NCBI RefSeq assembly: GCF_950295315.1
Contig: NC_080172.1
Span: 112,547,512 to 112,611,511, forward strand
Direction: 5' to 3'
DNA length: 64,000 nt
Origin: Erinaceus europaeus
Lineage: Eukaryota > Chordata > Mammalia > Eulipotyphla > Erinaceidae
The position numbers were made by a program, and so were the translations under genes. The notes under the pieces were generated by a model that saw nothing but the letters and a program-made list of their open reading frames with translations, had not been told where the DNA came from and searched no databases. Below are positions 25,497-35,045 of this stretch, in pieces. Numbering within the stretch: the first letter of the stretch is position 1; each line of letters starts with the position of its first letter.

Positions 25497-25675
25497 TTTA
25501 AAAATATTTTTATTGATTGATTTTATGATTGGATAGAGACAGAAATTGAAAGGAAGGAGAGGTAGAAAGGGAGAGAAACAGAGAGACACCTGCAGCCCTG
25601 CTTCACCACTTGTGAAGTCTTCCCCCTACAGGTGGGGGTCAGAGGCTTGAACTCAGGTGCACCTGGCCCCCAAAT
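25497..25675 (-). mobile_element. tRNA-derived SINE, antisense
   Basis: It has TTTTTATTGATTGATTTTAT, GAGAGACACCTGCAGCCC and CTACAGGTGGGGGTCAGAGG. The head seems truncated near 25670. Confidence 0.82.
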
Positions 25676-25809
25676 GCTTTTTTCTAAGAGAACTAAAATA
25701 ATCCTCCCCTCCACCTTCTATACCCCAGAAGTTACTAGCCTTACAATTCGAATGTTACCAGCCAGATTTGAACCACCATCTGTTTTTGTAAATAAAGTTG
25801 TTTCCTTTT

Positions 25810-26815
25810 TACTTTCTTTTAAAAAAAATTTTATTTATAAAATGGAAATATTGACAAAACCATAGGATAAGAGGGTACAATTCCACACAAGTCCCACCAC
25901 CAGAACTCCATATCCAATCCCTTACCTTGATAACTTCCCTATTATTTATCCCTCTGGGAGTATGGACCCAGGATCATTGTGGGGTGCAGAAGGTGGATGG
26001 TCTGGCTTCCGTAATTGCTTCTCCAATGAACATGAGTGTTGACAAGTTGATCCATACTCCCAGCCTGTCTCTTTCTTTCTTTAGTGGGTGCAGGGCTCTA
26101 GGAAGGTGGGGTTCTAGGATACATTGGTGAGGTCATCTGACCAGGGAAGTCCAGTTGGCATCATGGTAGCATCTGGAACCTGGTGGCTGAAAAAGAGTTA
26201 AGATATAAAGCCATACAAATTGTTAACTAATCATGAACCTAAAGGCAAGAATATTGCAGATGAAGATTTGGGGTCTCTGTCTTGAAAAAGGCTAGTAGGT
26301 CTATTTTAGGCATATTCCAAGGGGCCCATGACTTTACTATTTTTTGCCTGAGCCTGACATCTGATACGCAGGTGGACCTAGTTTATTGTCGGAGGAGATG
26401 GTGTCATATGAAAAAGGACTAGAAAACTGGATCAGGGAAGAAAGTAGCTACCGAATATGGGAAAAGTGTATAAATATTGTTAACTGTAAACCCCATTAAT
26501 TTGATCTGGTGTCCATATTCAGCACAGGAGCCTATGTAACCTCTGCATCCCTGTAGGTCTGAGCTCATATTCTGTGGTCATGGCTAGGAACATTCCAGGC
26601 TGCACTAATTTCAGGACCCATCTTCCTCTGGTGGTAGGTAGAATATGTTATCCAACCTCCCTTCAGAGAATTGAACATTCCCTACCATTGTTTATCCACA
26701 TTGAGGGCAAGGTCCTACAGGGACCCACAAAGGGATCCATTATGTAGTTCCTGATGGATATGTCCAGTGACAGTGGTGAGAGGGATCTGTTAGAGGTCTA
26801 GGCCCAAAGCAATAA
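25810..26815 (-). repeat. Unclassified 1.1-kb repeat, long antisense copy
   Basis: From AAAATTTTATTTATAAAATG it runs through CACCACCAGAACTCCATATC, CTCTGGGAGTATGGACCC, TGGAACCTGGTGGCTGAAA and AGCCATACAAATTGTTAAC to the far 5' part seen at 14040-14500 (for example ACCATTGTTTATCCACATTG). It spans almost the whole unit. Confidence 0.8.
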
Positions 26816-27045
26816 TCTTGTGCTTTTGATTTGCATTTCTCTGGCAATTAGTGATACCGAGTATCTTTAAAGTTATTTACCATTGTATATCATTTGGAGA
26901 AATGTCTACTTAAATCCTTACCTATTTTTCAATGTGGTTTATATTTTAATTGCGTTCTTTTTACCTTTATCTGATACATGATTTATAAATATTTTCTCCC
27001 ATTCCATAATTTGTCGTTTCATGTTGATTCCAATGACCTATCTTT
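26815..27045 (-). mobile_element. Old L1 fragment, antisense
   Basis: TTTTGATTTGCATTTCTCTG and TTTGGAGAAATGTCTACTT are typical of the antisense C-terminal ORF2 part of old mammalian L1s. Confidence 0.65.
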
Positions 27046-27496
27046 ATTTTTACCTGTGCTCACCAGCATAGTTATTGAGTACTACATTGGGAACCACTTT
27101 ACAGTCAGCAGAACCACTTTCAAGTCTTGTTCTGTTGCACTGTACCCAAAATAAATTGGGATAACTTTAATTTCTTGACTTTATAGTGTTGCTTATGAAA
27201 TAAATAAGAAACTAATAGGAATGACACATAGGAAACTCTCAATAAAGACTACATATTACTCTAATTGGAGAAGAAGGGCTTCAAAGAACTATATCAACAT
27301 CATAATATATCAGTATATCATAATATATACCAAGAAAATATTACAGGAGAATGTTGTATTCAAATCCAATGAAGAAAAAAAAAAACGTTAAAACTTACCG
27401 AACCAGTATTTTTTGAAGAATTACAACCTTAGGAGGCCAGCATATTAAACTTTAGCCATTTGTCTCTGGAGAAGACTTAGTTTTATTTATGACCTT

Positions 27497-28485
27497 ACTC
27501 TTTTTTTTTCCCTTTATTGGGAGATAAATGTTTTACATTGACAGCAAATACAGTAGTTTGTACATGCATAACATTTCTCAGTTTTCCACATAACAATACA
27601 ACCCCCACTAGGTCCTCTGTCATCTTTTTCCAGGACCTGTATTCTACACACACCCCCATCCCCACCCCAGCATCTTTTACTTTGGTATAATACACCAACT
27701 CCAATACAGGTTCTATTTAGTGTTTTATCTTCTGATCTGTTTTTCAACTTCTGCCTAAGAGTGAGGTCATCCCATATTCATCCATCTGTTTCTGACTTAT
27801 TTCACTTAACATGATTTCTTCAAGATCCATCCAAGATGGACTGAAAATGGTGCCATCACCATTTTTAATAGCTGAGTAGTAGTATTCCATTGTGTATATA
27901 TACCACAACTTGCTCAGCCACTCATCTGTTGTTGCACACCTGGGTTGCTTCCAGGTTTTTGACTATTATAAATTGTGCTACTAAGAACATATGTGTACAC
28001 AGATCTTTTTGGATGGGTGTGTTGGGTTCCTTAGGATATATCCCCAGGAGAGGAATTATAGGATCATAGGGAAGGTCCATTTCTAGCCTTCTGAAAATTC
28101 TCCAGACTGTTCTCCACAGAGGTTGGACCAATTGACATTCCCACCAGCAGTGCAGGAGGGTTCCTTTGATCCCACAACCTCTCCAGCATTTGTTTCTGCT
28201 ACCTTTTCTGATGTATGACATTCTCACAGGAGTGAAGTGGTATCTAATTGTTGTCTTTCTTTGCATTTCTCTGACAATCAAAGACTTGGAGTATTATTTT
28301 CATGTGTTCAGCCTTTTGGATCTCTTCTGTGGTGAATATTCTATCCATGTCCTCTCCCCATATTTGGATTGGATCATTTGTTTTCTTGTTGTTGAGTTTG
28401 GCATGCTCTTCATATATTTTGGTTATTAGCCTCTTGTTTGATGTATGGCATGTAAAGATCTTTTCCCATTCTGTAAGGGGTATGA
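27497..28485 (-). mobile_element. L1 3' part, antisense, close upstream of PDPN exon 3
   Basis: CCTTTATTGGGAGATAAATG marks the 3' end. The minus strand then reads the ORF2p C-terminus ([20 protein letters not shown] around 28130-28190). The copy is 5'-truncated near 28485, about 175 bp before exon 3. Confidence 0.9.
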
Positions 28486-28660
28486 CCTTATTCTTACTGT
28501 TTCTTTATATTTGCTTTCTTGCTTCTACTTTCAAATTTTGGCATCATATGTTTTCAATATTTATGCTACTTAGAATCCTTGTATGCTACAGCAGAAAATT
28601 TATTTCAAATATATATTTCAAGACATGTTAACTGTTTTTGCTTTATTACATCTCCAATAG

Positions 28661-28769
28661 GTACCAACAACTGCAGAGAGTATAACACGCAGAGAGGATC
28701 TACCAACTACAGGTCAAGAAGGAATCCAGAGCTCCACAACCTTGAATGTAGTAACTAGTAACTCTGTAG
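28661..28769 (+). CDS. PDPN: Podoplanin exon 3 (mucin-like stem)
   Basis: This exon encodes the Ser/Thr-rich, presumably O-glycosylated stem. It starts after AATAG and ends before GTAAGA. Its 109 bp give 36 codons plus 1 nt, so it continues from phase 0 and leaves one base of a split codon. The frame reads VPTTAESITRREDLPTTG, followed by QEGIQSSTTLNVVTSNSV. The REDLPT block and the N-V-(A/V)-T-S motif are landmarks of mammalian podoplanins. It has about 13 Ser/Thr in 36 residues. The acceptor is weak, with a short interrupted pyrimidine run, and an antisense L1 fragment ends only about 175 bp upstream. Confidence 0.93.
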
Positions 28770-28884
28770 GTAAGAACATTAGACACTCTAATAAGTCCTG
28801 ACTCTACCCTCCAAATTCAAGGCAAAAAAAAAAAAATGGAAGCAAAAATATTGTGTACTTGGGAAAAAAAAATTCAATAATGAA

Positions 28885-29228
28885 TACCATGATGCCAACT
28901 GGACTTCCCTGAGCAGATGACCCTACCAATGTGTCCTGGAACCCTACTTCACCAGAGTCCTGCCCCACTAAGAAAAGAGAGAGACAGGCTGGGAGTATGG
29001 ATCAATGCCCATGTTCAGTGGGGAAGCAATGACAGAAGCCAGACCTTCCACCTTTTGCACTCCATAATGACCCTGGGTCCATACTCCCAGAGGATTAAAT
29101 AATAGGAAAGCTATCGGGGAGAAGTTGGGATACAGAGTTCTGTTGGAAATTATGTGGAGTTGTGCCCCTCTTATCCAATGGTCTTATAAATATTTCCATT
29201 TTATAAATAAAATTTTTTAAAAAGGTAG
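28885..29228 (+). repeat. Unclassified repeat family, 3' part, sense
   Basis: The 5'-truncated copy begins near ATGCCAACTGGACTTCCC and ends TTTATAAATAAAATTTTTT. It contains GGGAGTATGGATCAATG and GGTCCATACTCCCAGAGG. It lies in PDPN intron 3. Confidence 0.85.
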
Positions 29229-29284
29229 TATTCAATAATGATGATTTCAAAAAAAGATTTTGCTAAAACTTGCTTTAAAATACT

Positions 29285-29500
29285 CTAATCCGGGTGTGGT
29301 GAACCTGGTTAAGTGCACATATTACAGTGTACAAGGACCCAGGTTCAAGACCCTGGTTCTCACCTGCAGGGGGGAAGCTTCACAAGTGGTGAAGCAGGAT
29401 TGCAGGTGTCTCTCTGTCTCTCTCCCTCTTCCTTCCTCCTCCCCTCTCAATTTCTCTCTGTCTCTATCCAATAATAAATAAGAAAATTTTAAAAAAATAC
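29285..29500 (+). mobile_element. tRNA-derived SINE in PDPN intron 3
   Basis: GGTTAAGTGCACATATTACA, GGTTCAAGACCCTGG, CACCTGCAGGGGGGAAGC, CTATCCAATAATAAATAAG. Confidence 0.88.
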
Positions 29501-29638
29501 TCAGATCCAACTTATTTAAGAAATCATCTCCCCACTTGTGTTTTGCTACCTCTACTTAAATTCATCTTTTGCCAATTGTTAAATTATAGTTATGAAATCC
29601 TAATAATTCTATGCTATTATATTTATCTTTCTTTACAG

Positions 29639-29677
29639 AGAAAGTGAGTGAGGAGACAGAGACAAAAGTTGAAAAAG
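29639..29677 (+). CDS. PDPN: Podoplanin exon 4 (39-bp juxtamembrane microexon)
   Basis: This short in-frame exon reads (V)EKVSEETETKVEK(D), matching the acidic/Lys juxtamembrane stalk of podoplanins. The acceptor is TTTACAG with AG as the first exon bases; the donor is G followed by GTAGGC. It is 39 bp (2+36+1), so skipping it would preserve frame. It is too short to be found by ORF length and was recognised from family order and splice phase: exon 3 leaves 1 nt, this exon supplies 2, then leaves 1. Confidence 0.9.
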
Positions 29678-30216
29678 GTAGGCTCAATTTTGGTGTTGAC
29701 ATATTGTTATGGAACTTTAAATTTTTCTTTGAACATGTGTTTTGTGAGGAATAGCGGGCTTGGATTATGGTCAGCAAGAGCAGAATACAGAACCCTCTGA
29801 AAAGGAGTTTCAAGCCTCTTTTAGTTGAGAGAAGAGAATCACTTGTAATTGCAAATAAGCAAACTACAATAATTATGCACTTAAAGTATTCCATGGAGAA
29901 TGGTGGTGTCACATCACAATTTACTTTCACCAAGAATAACAACAGGGGCTAATTTAATAGGACTATACACAAATACTATCCAGTAAGAAGTAGTAAACTT
30001 GATAGCTTCTGAGACCCTGAAACTTTTCTATTCATAAGATAGATAGCACTAGAATTCTCTGAAATTTCTCCTCAATCAACTTCCCTTAGATGGACAAGAA
30101 AAAACATAGAACATAGGACAGCACAGTGGGGCATTGGTGTTGTTTATTATTGACATATCTTATCAAAAGTATATCATTTATCTCAGGCATATGGGTTTTT
30201 TCCCTTTCTCATTCAG

Positions 30217-30328
30217 ATGGTTTGGCAACAGTTACCTTGATTGGAATCATAGTTGGGGTCTTACTAGCCATTGGATTCGTTGGTGGAATCATTTTCGTAG
30301 TTTTGCGGAAAATGTCAGGACGATACTC
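30217..30328 (+). CDS. PDPN: Podoplanin exon 5 (transmembrane segment and cytoplasmic tail)
   Basis: This exon encodes the single membrane span and the short tail. It follows TTCAG and precedes GTAAGT. Its 112 bp make 2 nt + 36 codons + 2 nt. The frame reads DGLATVTLIGIIVGVLLAIG, then FVGGIIFVVLRKMSGRYS. The roughly 23-residue hydrophobic helix carries spaced small residues (G..VG, A.G, VGG) of the kind linked to raft association and self-assembly. The juxtamembrane RK and the later R form the basic cluster known in the family to bind ERM proteins. Compared with human podoplanin the span has conservative changes; the tail RKMSGRYS is unchanged. This is the most conserved part of the gene in the window. 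Confidence 0.96.
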
Positions 30329-30904
30329 GTAAGTAAATATACACAAGCTCGCGTGATAAACAAACCAAGGTCATCGTTTCAGAGCTCAAGCCCTTAGATT
30401 AATAGGGACCTCTAGATACAGGCCTTGTTCAGATGACCCTTATTTCCATAAACATTATATCTGAGGTTTCCTCAAAATATCCACGAAGCTTGACTTATTT
30501 CAAAGAAAAGGGAACCAGCCAGAGAATGACTGTTTAACTGACTTCTTTTAAGATCTCTTCTGGGAGTTTTGACTTGTTGTCTTGACTTTCCAACTAATTG
30601 AACTTGAAGGAAAATACCAACTTTTAACTTGATACCTAATTATCCTGCTTCCTCTCTTCAGAAGTAGATAGCTTTCAGAGTAGACCTGTTACAGATACCA
30701 GGGGTCCATCTCAATGAGGAATTTCACTGGTGATGAGACCTCTTTCATTTACATCCCTCTCTCTTTCCTGCCTTGCACATACCTGCATGTATGGTGCTGT
30801 ACTTCTAAAACAGACTACTGATGGAGGAAAGTATTCTTTCTCTTTACCAATGGGATCTCCATAAGAGATCAGAACCAGAGAAAAAAATTCATAGCCAGAG
30901 AAAA

Positions 30905-31245
30905 AGGTTTTCTTCTTTCTTTCTCTCCCTTTTTCTTCTCATTTCTTTCTTGCCTTCTTTCTTTATTTCTTTCTTTCCCTCCCTCCCTACTTCCCTCCCT
31001 CCTTCCCTCCCTTCTTTCCTCCCTTCCTTCTTTATTTCCTTCCCTCCTCCCTTCCCTCCTCCTTTCCTTCCTTATTTCCTTCCCTCCTCCCTTCCTTCAT
31101 TCCTTCTTTCCTTCCTTCCTTCTCTTCTTCCATTTCCAACCAGAAAACTGCTCAGTTCTGATTTATGGTGATGCCTGGGATTGAACCTTTGGTGCCCAAG
31201 CATGAAAGTCTTTTTACATAACAATTATGCTGTCTCCCCAGGTCC
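30905..31245 (-). repeat. Pyrimidine-rich (TTCC/TCCC)n tract joined to an antisense SINE
   Basis: About 230 bp (30905-31135) in PDPN intron 5 is almost pure pyrimidine on the plus strand. It abuts an antisense GGTTATGCAAA-type SINE (31140-31245, with ACTGCTCAGTTCTGATTTAT and GCTGTCTCCCCAGGTCC). The tract probably grew from the SINE's purine-rich tail. Any open frame through it is low-complexity and not a gene. Confidence 0.8.
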
Positions 31246-31556
31246 TTTTTCTTCTTTCTGTTGAGTCAGTGCTATATTTATTATAAGCATTGGGGCAGGG
31301 AGAAGAAAAGTACTATATAGCTGGGAGTTGAGGTACATCATGGATGATACAGGTATTTCTGTGCTTGAGAATGTCTGAAAATCTGACTCAGATTACGGGA
31401 GGACCAAGCATTTGGGAAGGGGGTTAGTTAGTAGGGGAGAGAAAAGTGCCAGGTTCCAGAACTGGAGGACTGAGACAAAAGAACAACAATGAATGGGAAT
31501 CCCAATCACAGTGCAAGTAAAAGAAGTGACCCTCACTTTTTTCTCTGGTTTCACAG

Positions 31557-31563
31557 GCCCTAA
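31557..31563 (+). CDS. PDPN: Podoplanin exon 6, coding end (Ser-Pro-stop)
   Basis: After the acceptor TTTCACAG, the exon supplies G CCC TAA. With the TC left by exon 5 this makes Ser-Pro-stop, the expected C-terminus of podoplanin (GRYSP). Only 7 nt of this terminal exon are coding; the rest is 3' UTR. Confidence 0.92.
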
Positions 31564-32079
31564 AGTGCTGAAGAATTGTGCCCTTTTGCCAATGACTCTA
31601 ATAAACAGCCTCCAACTTCCATCGTCCCTGAGCATGTGGGAGAAGATGACCCATGGAAATGCTTGACCTCACACTCAAAATCCGTGGTGACCCCTCCACT
31701 TGTCAAATGTAGCTGAAAGGAAAGATTATTCACATGATTTGCCCCACTGCGCATGTGTCTACTGAAAATTTTTAAAATATAAAGCTGTCAAAGATTTCAT
31801 AAAAAGCGAAATGCATAGAAAATGGGGCCAAACTGTAAATCAATGTGTAACTAAGGTAGACAATATATAATTCAAGTGATGTTAGAAACTGAAATCCTGT
31901 CTTCGTTCTCAACATTCTCTGTTATTGTTAAAATGCACAGGAATTTGGAGATATTTATACCAATAATGTCCTTGGGTCAAGTGCCTGGTCAGTTAATGGC
32001 ATAAGCATCATGCAGTCTCTGCTCTTTTGAAATGTACACATTCCAGTCTCCTCTGGTTTATTTTTAAAACCTGATTTGG

Positions 32080-32306
32080 GGGTGGAGGGGCCAGGCAGTG
32101 GCACACCTAGTTAAGCACTCACATTACAGTGCACAAGGACCCGGGTTCAAGCCCCAGGTCCCCACCTGCAGGGGGAAAGCTTCACAGGTGGTGAAACAGG
32201 GCTGCAGGTGCCTCTCTGTCTCTTTCATTCTCTATCTACCCTCCTTTGGCTCAGTTTTTTCTTTCTATATCCAATAATAAATAAATAAGTTTTAAAAATT
32301 AAAAAA
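32080..32306 (+). mobile_element. SINE inserted in the PDPN 3' UTR
   Basis: A CCAGGCAGTGG-type SINE is flanked by the perfect 14-bp target duplication AAAACCTGATTTGG (32066-32079 and 32307-32320). It is sense to PDPN, so it would be transcribed in the terminal exon. Confidence 0.92.
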
Positions 32307-33619
32307 AAAACCTGATTTGGTATGAATAATCAAACAAAAAGATCTAAAATTATCCAATTTATATTGGATAATTATAATATGTCATGAACAGCTGCTCTCA
32401 CTTATCCAGATAGATGATTTCCAGAGCAATCATTTCAGTCCATCAGAGGAATTCTATACTTGGAAGAAGACTTTTTGTTTCTCTCAGATGCTTGCTGTCC
32501 CAGCTTCTCCAGCAAGGAAGAAGTTTGCTCCTGCTTGCCCTCCTCCACTCCCCTTCACATGATGGGGAGCCAGAGTTAAAGGAGTAGCTTCCCATTGACC
32601 TGTGATGCTAGTCCTTCAGATTGACTGTTGTTTTGTTTTGTTTTGTTTTGGTTTGGTTTGGTTTCGTTTCGTTTTGTTTTATTTTGTTTTGTTTTTCCTG
32701 GTCTGTGGAGGTCTCAGTTGCAGATGCTAAGAAAGCTGTTGTAAGCCCAGCAGTGCTGGGAACTCAAATGGTCCAGAAACCAAGGACCATGATGGTCTTC
32801 AAAGAGAAGGAAGCCCAGTGTGTACTTCCGGAGCACTGCCCTGTATGTGCCTCTGTCGTGGAGAATTGAGCCTGCCAGCTTGCTGACACTGACCTTCTGC
32901 CATAGAGGGAAGAGAAGAGAAGTAAAAAGAATTTTGTAAAGTACAAATTTTATAAAAGCAGCTGGACCTAAAGACTTAATGGAAAAATGAAAATAAAATA
33001 GATTTCTGGTTTAAAGGACATAGCACATATTTCTGTGGAATCATAGTTTAAAAGATAAAAATAAAGGAACTGAAAGCTGCCAGTCTGGATCAGGCACTAT
33101 CTGACTTCATATATTTCTAACCACGTGTCTAGTGATTTATTTTTTTCCTAAATAAGAAATTCCTCCACTGTGCAGATGCTTGGTCGTGATTTTGGTTATG
33201 CACTTTCTTCTAAACTTGTAAATGTTCATAAAATGGGAACAGTGAAGTGCCCCTTCAGTCACATAGCTGTTCATGCCAGTCATAAGTAGGCATTATTTTA
33301 AACAGCACATCATCACTTGTCCATCATTAGCCTGTCCACCAACCCAGGGTCCCTGTTCAAACGTAGCTGATTGAAAGAATGGGATTTTCAAAGACCTGGG
33401 CAAGCTTATATAGCCTTTATTTTCCCCAGATTCCTGAGCGGGGTTAGGAATGATGTCCATTTCATCTTTTATATTATTTCTTTTCCCTACCCTCCACTGT
33501 GAAAAATAATGTTCTACCCCAAGTCATACACTGGACCCATTTCTCACCTGCTGGTACAGGAACGTGGGTTTCTTGGTTGCATCTGTGTAGGTGCTCAATA
33601 CAGTGTGGACATGTTTTAA

Positions 33620-33625
33620 AATAAA
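33620..33625 (+). terminator. Candidate PDPN polyadenylation signal AATAAA
   Basis: This canonical AATAAA hexamer is the most distal in the unique part of the 3' UTR, about 2.06 kb after the stop codon. Two upstream AATAAA motifs (near 32992 and 33059) could give shorter transcripts. Confidence 0.45.
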
Positions 33626-34289
33626 ACAGATGATTGCATACAATAATGAGTCAGAATTCTGATTGATCTCCAGCAAGCCTGGATCAGCCTTGAAAATATC
33701 TTCAGACTTTAAGTTATGTAACCATCTGCCTCTTGACTTGATTTCTCCAGGTAAGACTATAACTCATGTCAACATCTGCTTCTTGGCTTAACTGGGAATG
33801 AATTATAAATGGTCTTAGGAGAGAAAATGTAGCTATGCCCTTCACCTAAACCTTTCTCAAAGCGAAAGAATTAAGATTAAGCAAAGGAATGGGATGAGAA
33901 GACACACAATACCCTGGAACTTCTTTTGCCCTCTCTAACATTCCAGTCTTGAAAGGTCAACAAGGTATTTCTTGGTTCCTTATTTCTCTACACTGGAGGA
34001 ACCTAGTGAAAAAGTGACTATACCATGCTTCTTTCTGTCCTCTCTGAAAATCTGACCTCAGGTATAGAGCTAAGCTAAGAAGAGAAGAAACTAACCCTTG
34101 TAAGGGTGTTCCAATTATCTCTGGGCCTAGATGTCATATCATTCCAAAATCCCTTGGGCATATCATTGCTCTATTGTCTGCATCTGTAAATCTCTGTCTA
34201 GTACTGGGATTGTAAAGGCCAAAACCTCTGTCCCTCTCTGCTCCTCCTTTCTCACCTCTACAACTTGAATTAGATTTACTTTTAAAAAG

Positions 34290-35045
34290 TTTTTTTTTAT
34301 ATTTTTTTTCCCTTTTGTTACCCTTGTTGTAGTTATTGTTGTTGATGTTGTCATTGTTAAGACAGAGTGTTGGTATGCTTCTAATTCTGCTTCTAAAAAA
34401 CCCCTTCTGTTTCATTTGGTTTAATCCCCCCTGCTTAACACTGTATTCTATTTACATAACCACTGTTAACTAAGCACCAGCATGCCTGCAGGGCATTGGT
34501 TTGATCCCATTTAAAGCTGCAGTCTATTTACATAAACCACTGTTAACTAAGCACCACCCTCCTTCCAGGGCATTGGTGGTTCAGTGGTAGAATTCTCACC
34601 TGCTCCACTCCTCTCCTTGTCACACCCTGATTTTCACCAATCTCTTTTTGCTCCACCCTTTCTACATCACATCCTGTTTACACCCTACTTGGCAAGTATA
34701 TATAAGGACAGAATTGTGAGGTTTAGTTTAGTTTAGTTTAGCTTAGCTTGGCTTAGATTGTGCTGTGCTCTGCATAAATAAAGAGATACTGCATACAGCT
34801 CAGCTATGAGTCCCTAGTCGTCTGTCTCCGTCAGTGAAGCTAGCTCGACAACAGACAAATGGAGAGAGGAGGGGAAGACAGAGAGGGGGAGAGAAAGATA
34901 GACACCTGCAGACCTGCTTCACCACCTGTGAAGCGACTCCCCTGCAGGTGGGGAGCTGGAGGCTTGAACTGGGATCTTTACACTGGTCCTTGTGCTTTGT
35001 GCCACCTGCGCTTAACCCACTGCACTACCACCCGACTCCCAACTC
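34290..35045 (-). mobile_element. Young-type SINE, antisense, split by an LTR
   Basis: The SINE tail half lies at about 34290-34367 (TTTTCCCTTTTGTTACCC...) and the rest at 34851-35045 (ATGGAGAGAGGAGGGG... ending ACCACCCGACTCCC). The LTR at 34368-34850 sits between them. Confidence 0.9.
34368..34850 (+). mobile_element. Solo LTR with duplicated U3 and tRNA-Gly-like segment
   Basis: A 483-bp unit starts TGTTGG and ends CTCGACA, with near-identical 6-bp flanks ACAGAG/ACAGAC (34362-34367, 34851-34856). The U3 part contains an approximately 54-bp tandem duplication (34447-34500 and 34523-34577). Next come 34 nt matching tRNA-Gly (34570-34603), a TATATATAAGG box near 34700, a GTTTA repeat, and an AATAAA followed by GAGTCCCTAGTCGTC in R/U5. 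It is related to the LTR at 39372. No viral genes remain. Confidence 0.87.

Larger units (their letters stand above)
20240..25500 (-). mobile_element. Older L1 LINE, antisense, interrupted
   Basis: A long antisense L1 runs from a 3' end near 20240 through ORF2. Fragments include the RT region ([20 protein letters not shown], 23.2-23.55 kb; [20 protein letters not shown], 23.07-23.25 kb), endonuclease-side sequence (QKRAGTAILFFDKIGFQAKK, 24.26-24.58 kb) and the C-terminal [12 protein letters not shown] (21.08-21.66 kb). Several frameshifts and stops, a solo LTR and SINEs interrupt it. It is more diverged than the copy at 51-58 kb. Confidence 0.88.
17835..28660 (+). other. PDPN: PDPN intron 2
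   Basis: The 10.8-kb intron begins GTGAGT and ends AATAG. Most of it is mobile DNA: a SINE (18010-18295), a 1.1-kb repeat copy (18800-19640), a long antisense L1 with a solo LTR and two SINEs (20240-25500), a second 1.1-kb repeat copy (25820-26815), and antisense L1 pieces (26815-27045, 27500-28485). Unique-looking sequence remains at about 18300-18800, 19640-20240 and 27050-27490, with no gene visible. Confidence 0.85.
31564..33640 (+). other. PDPN: Podoplanin 3' untranslated region (end inferred)
   Basis: The 3' UTR runs from the stop codon through about 2 kb. AATAAA-type signals occur near 32992, 33059 and at 33620-33625. The last is followed by GT-containing sequence and is my preferred 3' end, since podoplanin 3' UTRs are of about this length. 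Within it lie a SINE insertion (32080-32306) and a TTTTG repeat (about 32623-32695). The region 33100-33630 looks unique and may hold conserved regulatory sequence. The exact cleavage site is inferred, not seen. Confidence 0.6.

Noticed and set aside
30821..31171. A 116-codon open frame in PDPN intron 5
   Set aside because: It is mostly a translation of the (TTCC)n tract (Ser-Phe-Leu-Pro runs), inside an intron.
34570..34603. A tRNA-Gly gene
   Set aside because: Only the 5' half is present; the anticodon arm's 3' side, the T arm with the B box and the acceptor 3' strand are missing. It is a fragment in an LTR.
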